Assembly: GCA_011317545.1 (NCBI GenBank)
Contig: WUJK01000001.1
Location: 372,001-436,000, forward strand
Length of the DNA: 64,000 nt
Reading direction: 5' to 3'
Origin: Coniella vitis
Lineage: Eukaryota > Ascomycota > Sordariomycetes > Diaporthales > Schizoparmaceae
A program made the translations under genes and the position numbers. Shown here piece after piece: positions 1 through 10,062 of this stretch. Positions within the stretch are counted from its first letter, which is position 1. Each line of letters starts with the position of its first letter. Below the pieces are notes generated by a model. The model saw only the letters and a list, made by a program, of their open reading frames with translations. It ran no database searches and had not been told where the DNA came from.

Positions 1-1993
1 CGTCCAGAGTCGTGCATCGACAGCCTAGGACAGGACCGCGCTCATCTGGTGACCCATTATGGGCAAAGTGTCGAGGTAGCATTGGCAAGGGCCGACTATT
101 TGAATAGCACATCATTGGAGTGCCTGCAAGCGTTGACAATATACGATGTAAGTGGCTTATAGAATTACACCCAAACGAGCCAGTATACCGCCTCAGCGAT
201 CGCTTTCTTTTCTGGAGGGGGACTAAGATAGCTCCTCTTCTTAGACTTGTCTTCGCAGCCACACACGCTCTCGCGCATCCTGGGCATTGCTCGCACTCGT
301 CTACCGCCTGGCTCAAGCGAATGGTATACAACGAGACGGAAATGGTACCTCGTTCACTCCATACGAGGCTGAGATGAGACGTCGTCTCTGGGCTCAGATC
401 GTTGTCCTTGACGTGCGCGCCTCTCAAGACCGTGGCACCGAACCCATGATAGACGAAGACATTTTCAATACCGCCCCGCCCACCAACCTGAACGATGAGG
501 ACTTCCACCCAGGAACAACCACTCTGCCAGCTGCTCGTGAAGGACCGACCGACGTGATCTTTAGTCTCTGCACCTACCGCTGCTCTCGCCTCTATCTGCA
601 CATCCATGGCCCACGGTCAGCCTTTTCCACGCGTTCCGACGGCAGCTCCTCAGCGACCACTTCTCCAGCCCCAACAACAGCCTCCGAAGATGACATTGTC
701 GGACGCGTCAAGGCGCTCGAGACCGAGTTTGTTGTCCCGGCGATTGCGCATCCGGGCCACTTCCCCTCAGCCATGGCTGCAGCCGTGGTTCGCTTGACAA
801 CGCTCATCACGTGGCTCATGATCCAATACCCACTACGCGTCCGCCAGCCCACCATCAAACCCCGCGTATCCCACGAGCACATGCTCCAGACGGCCATTGC
901 CATCCTCGACTTGGCGGCATTTGGACCTGCCAGCGCTGGCACGGGCATCAGCGGGGCAGAGTGGCGCGAGCGATTCGGCTGGTGGCAGGACGGCTACGTA
1001 CAGTGGCATGCTCTCGCCGTTGCGCTCGTTGAGCTGTGCGTACTGACCGATGGGCCGCTTGTCAATCGTGCTTGGGCTACTGTTGATAAGGCACTTGCGC
1101 TGTGGGGTGATAAGGTCGCTGACACGAGACGCGGCGCTCTGTGGCGGCCTATACGGAAACTGGTTCGCAAAGCGCGTGAGAAGAGAGCTGGCGCACAGAA
1201 GCGCAAAATGAATCCTCAACCACCACCACCACCACCACCACAACAACAACAACAACAGCAGCAGCAGCAGCAGCAAGAAACAGGAGAAGCTCGGCGTCAG
1301 TCCAATTCGCAGGTCCAAAGAGATACCGAGATGACGCATTTCCCCTATCCTCGGTCGCCGCGGGAAGTGCTGGCAAGATTACAGGCAGAGGCAGAGGCTG
1401 CTCAAGCCCACAGAGGCGACAACGCACAACAGCAGACCTTCCCAGACTTTATACCCCCAATTCCCACACCCACCTCATTAACACCGCAAATAATGACGGC
1501 AGCGACTGAAATGGGGCCGACAGGTATCCCCTTTGCAGCAGACTTTGGCAACATGTCCATATCCCCTTCTCCTGCACCGAGTGGCTCCGGCACATTGGCA
1601 GCAGCAGCAGCAGCAACGACTACAACAATACCAACAACAACAGCAACAGAAGCATCTGCATCCGTCGCTTTCGGCCTCCCCCACGTACTCTTCTACGAAA
1701 ACGCACACAACAGGTGGACAATTGATTTTGCGGATCTGAATGATAGTGACATCACCATGGAGGGTATTAGCAGCGGGAGCGGGAGCAATAATCATATCAA
1801 CAATGATGCTAGCATGCCGATCGATCCTGCTCTTATGCAGCAGCAGCAGCAGCAGCATCAACAGCTACAGGGACAGTTAGGGGAGGATCAGCTTCTTACC
1901 GACTGGGCTGTATGGAATGATTTTGTGCTGGATGCGAACGTTGGGTTAGAGGATGGGACGAGCACGAGTAGTGAAGGGGGGAGGGTGATCTAG
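1..1993 (+). CDS. Fungal-specific transcription factor (Fungal_trans domain), 5'-partial
   Basis: C-terminal 631 residues of a Zn2Cys6-type regulator. The DNA-binding N-terminus lies left of the window. Exon 1 is open from base 1 in frame 1 and ends at 147. A 97-nt intron (148-244, GTAAGT...TTAG, phase 0) joins it to exon 2 at 245-1993, giving ...LQALTIYD|TCLRSHTRSRASWALLALVYR.... This followed by LAQANGIQRDG and EMRRRLWAQIVVLD is the typical core of the Fungal_trans (PF04082) ligand/regulatory domain. Downstream the protein becomes low-complexity: a proline run then about 12 glutamines (about 1219-1275), Ala/Thr runs (about 1600-1650) and another Q run near 1840. An acidic tail near the C-terminus (DWAVWNDFVLDAN) could be an activation region; this is inference. 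Target genes cannot be told. The stop is TAG at 1991-1993. Strong as a family call; the splice junction is supported by the conserved peptide it restores. Confidence 0.85.
148..244 (+). other. Intron of the Fungal_trans regulator
   Basis: GTAAGT donor and TTAG acceptor, phase 0. Removing it joins LTIYD to TCLRSH and restores the Fungal_trans core. Using the AG at 257-258 instead would break the frame. Confidence 0.75.
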
Positions 1994-2931
1994 AGTGGTG
2001 TGATGTGGTTGTGTATCACTACAGAATAAAGCACGCGCCTGGACTGAAGGCTATGAGGGTCTGTATATCATGGTGGAGAGACTTTGCCACTCAATTCTGG
2101 TATTAGAATCAAGGCTGGCTAATTGACAAATGATGGGTAAGAAGGGTGCAGGGAACAATGCAGCTCAATTCCAGCCCGCAATCTGAAAATCAACTCCAAG
2201 ATAATAAAAATACACATACGACAGTACCCAGCCTCAACAGTTGCAAAGTGCATACTGCCAATTTGAATGCTTGGATTTAATCGTCGTATCCAGGATTGCA
2301 AGGTTGACCTTGCAGCACTTGCTGCTTTTCGAGAAGTCTTCGCAGCATGTTATATTCCCTGCGCTGCTGTCATTGCAAAACACTCACGAGTCGGACAAGG
2401 CACGTCGGTCCGTTCCACTGGGGCTATTGCATCTTCACAAGGCCAAGGCGGAATGGGATTCATTGGGTTCCAATACCACATATCATTCCTCCATCCGGCA
2501 GTCGATTGGTTAATCAGTCAGTCGGTCAGTCTACCAGTCGGTCACAGGTACGCCTCACAATGCTCGCCTCTCCGGGAAATAATTATTGGCTTTTTCTCGT
2601 TTTTTGGTATTCATTCCATTTCCTTTTGCTCGTTGAACCTTTTTATAGAGCAAATGCTAAAATGACATGCCGTGATCCCTTGAAAAATGAACACCCCGAG
2701 GAAACCACAACACCACCAAGCCCAACTCAATCGCCAAATCTGGACCGGCAATGGATAAATTCTGTATGATGATGCGCCTCTTTTGCCCTTGGCCTTCTCT
2801 TTTTTTTTCGTTGATCTTCCAAGAGCGAAGCAGCCATTCATCCCATCGCCCGCAGAGAGCCCGATTCAGCACAGCGCAACATCACCATCATCAACCCCGT
2901 TCCCATACACGCACACAAGTCGACAACCAGC
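1994..2931. other. Convergent intergenic region (3' UTRs)
   Basis: Lies between the converging regulator and eL20 genes. It holds AT-rich 3' flanks and a short run of GTCA/GTCG repeats near 2513-2545. I see no protein or RNA gene. Confidence 0.6.
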
Positions 2932-4187
2932 TTAAGCAAAAGTCGAAGGGCGGGTGGCGGAGAAGACCTTCTTGTTGGAGATCTTGGGGACACGGTGGGG
3001 CAGAGGGAAGGTGAGGTTCTTGGTGAGGAGCTGCTTAATGTAGGGACGCTTGACATCGTCGGACTTCTCGAGCTCGACGACGCGGAGGATCTTTGAGGGT
3101 TACTGTTAGCATGACTCCGGAAACGAGTTGATGCCGCTCATGTGAGGGAACTGAGATCTTCGCAATGTAGAACGTACGTGGATGGACCTGAAGCGGGCAC
3201 GGTGGCGGGCAGCCATGTCCTGGTAGAGAGCCTCAACAGCCTCAGTGCGGGACATCTCGCGGTACTCCTTGTACATGTTGTGGGTACCGGAGCGCGAGTC
3301 GTAGCGGATCCAGATACCGAAGTTCTTGACCTTGAGAGGGTGCTTCTCGTGGATCTGTTTAGATTCGTTGTCAGCCAGCCGTTCGTGTTCCGAGATTTTG
3401 AATCACCTCCTCTGGCGCTTCCGCTCCTCTTCCTTTTCTGCTACTGCTGCTATGCGCCGCTTCTCGAATTCCGTATTCAAGGGTACAGAGAGTATCCACG
3501 TACCACGTTCAGGCTGACGATCTCACCGGTGGCCTTCTTGACCTTCTTCAGACCACGCATGAAGTACCAGTAACGGGACTTGGCAACGACGGCGTTGGGG
3601 GCGAAGATGCGCATGCGGTACAGGGCCGGGGTGGGGTTGACCTCTGTAGGCAAGTGCCTGCCAATAACCTGGTACTCCTGGAGACGACCTGTGGTGCAAA
3701 ATGCATGTTAGCTTGGCTGCCTTCGTCGTGACTACATGGCGAAGCTGCGAAAGAGATGCCCTGGAAGGACGACAGAAGACGAGCTTTGTTGGAGTAGTGG
3801 TTCGAAATGTCGTTGCGAGAAATATGTGCATCAAAGGCGTCGTTCTCGGCGAAGATCGAGCGAGTCTGTTGCTATGTTGTCGATGATGACTTGTGGCGCT
3901 TGAGTGAAATTCATTATGCTGGTTGCCTTTTCATAGGCTCAAAACCGGATAGAACATCATTACGATAGTTTGCCCGTGTCGTTTTTCCAAGTCTCCTCTC
4001 CAATGGAATGAGGCATGTTGTCGTTGATTCGTGGATATTCAATTGAGAACATGGATCTGAGATTGTTCGATCGTCATGTGTGCATCGACTTTCGTTGTCG
4101 CCGTCGCCAACGTCGTTTTCGGTTTGCTCGTCATGTCGTCGCTTCCAGAGTATCGCTTCGCCAGTGAGAAAAGTTTTGCTTACCCAT
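2932..4187 (-). CDS. RPL20: 60S ribosomal protein eL20 (L18a/L20 family)
   Basis: Structural protein of the large cytoplasmic ribosomal subunit. Four exons on the minus strand: 4184-4187 (only ATGG), 3504-3688, 3178-3354 and 2932-3090, coding 174 aa, the usual family length. The spliced product begins [17 protein letters not shown] and contains the family hallmarks [39 protein letters not shown] and ARFRSIHILRVVE. It ends RPSTFA. The introns are 495, 149 and 87 nt, all GT-AG. The start codon lies in a 4-nt coding exon, so most of the long first intron separates the initiator from the body. This layout is common for ribosomal-protein genes in fungi. It shares a 584-bp divergent promoter region with the CSN12-like gene. 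Identity is near certain; the micro-exon rests on the phase match (ATGG + GT CGT CTC) and a GTAAGC donor. Confidence 0.95.
3689..4183 (-). other. Long first intron of eL20
   Basis: A 495-nt intron just after ATGG. Donor GTAAGC and acceptor CACAG read on the minus strand. It is much longer than the other introns in this window. Confidence 0.75.
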
Positions 4188-4771
4188 CTGGAAGAATGAT
4201 TGTCAGCAAATCAGCAAGAAGCGATTGTGTCAGTGGGAATGCTCACTTTGACTGTATTTGCCGTCTTGTCGAGGTTGATGGTTGACTGCAAGATAGTAGA
4301 TGGTTGCAACAACTGGGGCGGGTGGAAGGTTGGTTGGATTTTTTGCGTTCGCGGTGGATTGTGTGCTCGAAGCCGGGCTCGCCGTTGATTGGTTGCTTTG
4401 GGCTCCACCTTTTCCGCAGTCATGGAACAGGATAAAAAATCGCGATTCTTTATCTGGATTTCGGGTCCGAGCTCGCCAGCTGGCCACAGCTGTCGCTGAG
4501 TGCCAGTCTGCCAGTATCTGCCAGCCACCCATGTCTTCCCTTGCTCTTGATGACTAACGATCTTCCCCCTGAGAGCAGGGGTAAGCGTCTGCCTTGCATA
4601 ACACCTTCCCGGCAAGCAAACGTCCCTTATTTTGGTGGTCCAAACGAACTTATTGTATCATGAGCTGACTTTCTGCAATTCCACGTGCAACAGGTTTGAG
4701 GCGTTGACACATCATCAAACCTTCGTTGAATACATCGTGACGCCAAAGTGGCCTGCGACGTCACCACGAAC
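4188..4771. promoter_or_regulatory. Divergent promoter region, eL20 / CSN12-like
   Basis: 584 bp between two start codons that face away from each other. It must hold both promoters and 5' UTRs. No single binding site is claimed. Confidence 0.55.
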
Positions 4772-6367
4772 ATGGATTTCATCTTCCAAGAGTTTGGATC
4801 CGCTTTCAAGTCGGGCAACGGCTACGAGCTCTCACGTACGCTGTCACCGGAGCAGGAGCCTGATCTCCTCAAGGTTATATGGAAAGCCACCAATCACCAC
4901 CAGGCCAAGGACTATCTGCGGCGCAATCTCAGGCGAGAGACCAATATCTCCAAACAGGAGCTTGACGCGTGGACCGATGTCTTCCACTGTTACTGGCTCA
5001 CCGTCGGCGCCATCCTCGCAGCGCAGGGCGAACTTGTTGCCCCGGGAACAGTAAGGCCAAATTCAGATTCTTTGAGCATCTGCCAGTGCCACCATGCTGA
5101 CCATATCTAGCCTTCATGGACGAAAGTTTACGAGGCTTGGCGGGACTTTACACAAGCTCTGACGAGGGGATACCGTGGGGCTGGTTTTGAAGCCTGGACG
5201 ATACCTTGTCTGTACATTGCTGGGAAGTATCTCAGAATCTTTGCTCTCAAGGCAGACAAGGAACGCATCTCAAAGCCTGCAGATGAGGCAGCCGTAACTC
5301 TGCAGGATGATTTCGATCCCGAGGCCGAGGCTCACCAGACGCTGGAGGACTGCGCACGACAGCTCAATGCAATCTTTGGTTTGTGCTTAATGGACAGGAA
5401 TCCGATCGAGGAATCAAAGAAGTGGGCGATTTACTACATCATCAACCTTCTCTTCAAGACCTACTTCAAGCTCAACCAAGCCAGCTTGTCGCGCAATATT
5501 CTCAAAAACCTACGAGCCAATGCACGCGATATGCCGTCGCTCGACCAGTTTCCAAAGTCTCAACAAGTCACATTCAAGTACTACGAAGGCGTTTTGTTTT
5601 TCCTGGAGGAAAATTACGTGGAAGCGGAGCGATGCTTGACGGATGCTCTCGGCCTCTGCCACAAGGATGCCATGAAGAACAAGGAGTCAGTCGATGTCAA
5701 AGGCCCCAGTGTACGATCTGAACACGTAGACTGACTGTTAATCTTAGGCTCATCCTAACCTATCTCATCCCATGCCACCTCCTAACAAATCACACTCTAC
5801 CGACACCAGCCCTTCTAGCACCTTTTCCCCGACTGCAAGAGGTGTTCCTGCCTCTAGCCAGGTGCATCAAGAAGGGTGACCTGAATGCGTTCGAGGTGGC
5901 ATTGAAGGATGGCGAAGACGAATTCGTCAAGCGGCGCATCTACCTACCACTTGAGCGCGCGCATGATACTTGTCTGCGTAATCTACTCCGCAGGGTCTTC
6001 ATTTCCGGGGGCTTCGAGGAGCCAAAAGCTGACTCGCCAGATGCCCCATTGGTTCGACGTACAAGAATTCCTGTCTCAGAGTTTACGTCTGCTATCAGTC
6101 TTGTCAGCAAAAAGCAGGTTGACCCGGACGAGGTTGAGTGTCAGCTTGCCAACATGATATACAAGGTTAGTGCTTCGAAATTCAGGCTCAATGCGAGGCA
6201 ATGTGGTCAGGGTACCGTTCACAGCGCGTCCATTTATGCTTGGAATAGCTCAAGTCAGAATACCACCGCTAACGTCTCTTCAGGGCCTGATGAAGGGTTA
6301 TATTGCCCGGGAGCGGCAGGTTGTGGTGTTGAGCAAGAATGGCGCCTTTCCAGGGACCGGTGTCTGA
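4772..6367 (+). CDS. csn12: PCI-domain protein, CSN12 / Thp3-like
   Basis: A PCI-domain protein of the CSN12 family, which is linked to the COP9 signalosome and to mRNA-associated TREX-2-like complexes in yeasts (known of the family, not shown here). Four exons: 4772-5050, 5111-5685, 5748-6165 and 6284-6367, giving 451 aa. The start [20 protein letters not shown] is the first ATG in frame. The middle carries [18 protein letters not shown] and [17 protein letters not shown] helical repeats typical of the family. The C-terminal winged-helix part includes [21 protein letters not shown] and ends [14 protein letters not shown]. Intron 2 uses a less usual GTCAGT donor, but the junction ([16 protein letters not shown]) is convincing. 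The stop codon lies in the first of three exact 11-bp repeats (see the 6357-6389 repeat). Confidence 0.88.
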
Positions 6368-6389
6368 CCGGTGTCTGACCGGTGTCTGA
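6357..6389. repeat. Three exact copies of an 11-bp repeat across a stop codon
   Basis: CCGGTGTCTGA occurs at 6357-6367, 6368-6378 and 6379-6389 without interruption. The first copy contains the CSN12-like TGA stop (6365-6367). Because 11 is not a multiple of 3, the three TGAs fall in three different frames. Confidence 0.95.
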
Positions 6390-8711
6390 TAGGAGCTTGC
6401 TCGATCTTTTCATAGTCTGCCGCGGGGCGAAAGAGGTGGCAATGCCATCGTAGCCGTTATCGCCTCATTGCAGCACCTCCTACTATGTATGCAATGTGCC
6501 GATTCCTGCAGGCTTGGTGTACAGGGAGCGCTTTATGGCTCAAGATCATTCAGAACATTAACTGTGCCTAGGTCAGCCTTTGTTCATGCAAATGCAAGAA
6601 CCAGGCATTGTCCTGCATGCTGCATGATCTAAATACCTAGGTCATGGAACAAATTCTTCAAAAAAGGTAGTCCTCCATCAACAGACCAGGTGTGCGTCAA
6701 TGCACTAACATAGCACTTAGATACCCACTTCATTCTTCTTGGACTTACGTTGTCAAATCAGGAAGGTTCAGGCAGTGCCAGTCTAGCATGCTGTGACCTC
6801 CTACCCTGAGAGTGCCAAAATCAAGTCACAAAATATTTGAAACGTCGACAATTCAATCATATATCAAGCAGCTCAATTAAGTGATAATATGACGTTCATG
6901 GTCTCATCCTTACGAGTGACTCAAGTGGCCGACCGGTAGTGATTCCGATTTGTAGACGGATACCAAGATGCTGACCTCAGATGATCATTAAGGCTGAATA
7001 CATTATCAGGCAAAGGTTTTATAGAGCTATGCATTCATAAATTCGTAGAAGCTACTACAGACCAGCTCTAATATTTGTTGCGGGACTCGTCCGTCTTCCC
7101 TCCGTCGCAATCGCATGCTGGCTTTTATTGATTACTTGTGCATATGTATATCATCAGACTGACCGACTCAAAGTTGATCCCAGTGTAAGAGTGGTCCAGG
7201 ACAAGATCATTACAAGATCATTCAGTTCTAATGGCAGCGTATATATCTACCTCGTCCAAATGCTATGCTCGTTTTAAGGAAGGATGTTAGCAAGTGGCCA
7301 ACTGGCCCTGGGAGGGGGGGGCTACCTTGAAGGCCCTGAAGATTGTTAGGAGGATTTTCCGCTCCATTCAGTAGTGAATGCCAAATAAGTAAAAGTGAAC
7401 TTTGAATCAGTACAGGATTCCAAGACTTATTCAATACCTATGCGAATTTAGACTATCTTTCCACCATATCCGATACATCATACGGGAGTATATGCAGAGG
7501 CATTAAATATAACCTGCTTGCTACAGAAACATGAAGTTTTGTTTCGAGAAAGATGCTGCGTAGCACAGCTACAGCTGATACGTGGTATACGGCGGTGAAA
7601 GCCCAGGCTCGCAGGGCGGTAGGAAGGACAAAGGATTGAAGAGGCCGATCCGTAGCAGTTGGGGACTGCAACACCACCACTTCAGGCCGTGAGCAGGATT
7701 CACAAATCTAACGCAAATAGGTCTCTGCGCTGTGAATGACTTTTGATGAATATGGCAGCAGATGGTAATCAATTGCAAGAACACAAAGACGGAGATCACC
7801 ATATACCGGGGACAAATGGTCAAGGTCGTATTGATTTCTTTTTCATACAGCAGACACCCGCGCATCTGAGACCATCTGACGGTTTCGGTCCAAGTTGGAT
7901 AATCAAAATGGTGCCGTGCAAGCAGCCACAGACCTCTGCAAGAGCAGGTGTAAAGGCATGCAAACTGAGCAAGATGGGGTATTATGAGGAGCTGTCAGGG
8001 TAGCAGCTGGTTCAGCCAATTGCAGCGAACCAACTTAGGGGCGAATGAATTGCCTTATCACATTGATCTTATGTGGTCTTGCCGCCGGAAGGCAAACAGC
8101 CCTTCACAGGATCAAGAGGAGGTGGTTGGTGATTGAGGTCAAGGAAAAGTATGAGGCAAAAGAAGCGATGAATTGCGAGACACAGCGGGAGGTACGAGTC
8201 AAATTTGCAACAAGGATTGGCCGCCGTCAGCAGGGCCAGGTGCTGTGCTGCAGTACTACACTATGTACTTTGTACTCTGTACTCTGTACTGTAGTAAAGG
8301 CCTTGGCCGGTTGCGTTCTGAGCACCTGTGAGCCCTGTCAATGTCTGCCTTTTCAGCGGCAGTGCAGGGCCTTCAACAGCCCTGAGGCCCCCTGAGTCTT
8401 AACCCTGTAAGTCAACCCTCCCAGCGTTACACACTGCGACGGATGAGTCTTGTTGACCGAGTCTTGTGGCCAATAAGAGCGCTGATATCGAGGGATGGCC
8501 CGCCTTTGCATCACGTGAATTGGCGTTTGTACCGTGGTACCCGAGAACCTCTGCGACGCGGTTGGCCGACCTGCACGCGTTATCTCTTCGCCTTGCTCAC
8601 TTGAGCCAAGCTGACACGGTGAGGCAACCGGGCCACTTTCCGCAAAGATCAACGCCTCAGCGCTCCCAAAGAGCCCTTGTGCAGGGAGGGCTCCCCCCCC
8701 CCCCAAAAACA
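6390..8711. other. Intergenic region without recognised gene
   Basis: 2.3 kb between the CSN12-like and BTB genes. All reading frames here are short and without conserved motifs. There is a GTACTCT-type short repeat near 8258-8292 and a C10 run near 8691-8704. Confidence 0.5.
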
Positions 8712-8719
8712 TATATAAA
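8712..8719 (+). promoter_or_regulatory. Possible TATA box of the BTB gene
   Basis: TATATAAA lies 322 nt upstream of the BTB-protein ATG and is followed by a pyrimidine-rich stretch (about 8759-8790) of the kind seen at fungal transcription starts. Sequence match only. Confidence 0.35.
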
Positions 8720-9040
8720 TGGCAGGCTATTCCCGCCCATACGCCCTGAACTTGGGCGACCTTTCTCTCTTTACCCTCGCTTTTCTTGGTGTTGGTCTAC
8801 GTCAGGTTCTTGCCTGAGGTAAATTCAATTCACGCCCCTGAATCTCGCAGTTTCCGCCGCCTCTTTGTTGTGTCTTTATGCGCGGTTTCGAACGGTTTCT
8901 TTTCCTCTCATGTCCTCCGTTTTGGACTTATTCATCGACTACCGGACTATGGTGAGCAGCTCTATACACGCACCGTTCACGACAGCCTTCGTCGACCGTT
9001 TAATATTTGCTTCATCGTGAACAGGACTCAACGATCTTCA

Positions 9041-10062
9041 ATGAGAGGACCTGCAAAAATGTTTAGCAAATTGTATCCAGCCAAACAAGGCCTTTCCAAG
9101 GGCTCCAGGCACGGCAGATCTAACTCTTCCTTCACCAAGGAAGCCGGTGTTTCCAAACGCCGCCATGATTCCAGGCGCAGAGCCCAGAGTCAAAGCGTGA
9201 CATCGCCATCTACTGCTTCCGAGACCACGTTGGCAAGGTAAGAGACGATCTGGTCACGTCAGGACTGACCCTTTTCACGGTTACCTCCTGTGTGTTTGTA
9301 CTCTGACAGCTGCAGAGGAATCAGCCCCATTATCACGCTTGTGGTCGGCCACGAACACCGCCTGTTTGCTGCACACGACGATGTGCTTGCTCGAGCACCC
9401 TACTTCGTTGAAGTCTTGAAATACAACGTCGAACAGTCCCCAAAGCGCATTGCTCTTCCTGACGAGTCCCCTGAGATCTTCTCGTCTGTCCTCGAATATC
9501 TCTACAAAGGCGACTATTACCCTTGCCTGGTACACAACAAGAAGAGAAACGCGTGGGAATTGGAGCCTACTGGGGAGTTGGCCGGCTCCAGAAGCGAGGC
9601 CATCATGTACCATCACGACTCCGAGGGTCCCTTGCTCAAGGATACGGTCATTTATTGTGCTGCGGAAAAATACGGACTCGAAGAGTTGAAACGGCTCGCC
9701 TTGCGCAAACAAGGACTGCGTAAGCATCACTTCTTTTATTGTCTCCTCTCCTTCTCCATCCTCATTTCCCGTGGTGTTTGCACACTGACAGTATCGTGAC
9801 AGAATGTGGCGTCCAATGCAGCACTATTCTCTCGTCTGCTCGCTACGCCTACGCCAATACTCCCGACACAGACTCCAAGCTTCGCGCTCACTACCTCGCC
9901 CTCATCATCCGCAGTCGCTCCACGTTCAAGCGTAGTGGCACGATGCAACTCGAGATGTACAATGGCGGCACCCAGCTCTTCTTTGACTTGTTCGTCGCGC
10001 TCTGTAACCACGTTGATGATGTTGGCGCGGCAACCTCACCACGAAGCAATCGTCATTGCTGA
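9041..10062 (+). CDS. BTB/POZ-domain protein
   Basis: Three exons, 9041-9237, 9310-9719 and 9803-10062, give 288 aa. The N-terminal 65 residues are basic (SKRRHDSRRRAQSQ) and probably disordered. A BTB/POZ fold follows from about residue 70: SPIITLVVGHEHRLFAAHDDVL, where the fungal consensus has the same order of VG, F, AH and L, then EIFSSVLEYLYKGDYYP. The segment after it (STILSSARYAYANTPDTDSK, LALIIRSRSTFKRSGTM) is typical of fungal BTB proteins. BTB domains mediate dimerisation and often link to cullin-3; no partner domain is visible. The acceptor of intron 1 could be 9309 or an in-frame AG 6 nt later. The exon 2/3 junction is phase 1 and restores LQCGVQCSTIL. The 5' UTR may carry another intron (GTGAGC near 8951 to ACAG at 9024). 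Confidence 0.82.

Noticed and set aside
1149..1427. Antisense frames rich in Val/Leu/Trp opposite the regulator's Pro/Gln repeats
   Set aside because: They arise from reading CCA/CAA/CAG repeats on the other strand. The sense strand has a conserved domain and spliced frame.
7228..8395. Small frames in the 6.4-8.7 kb intergenic region
   Set aside because: All are under 120 codons, with no domain, no consistent splice chaining, and frames on both strands.
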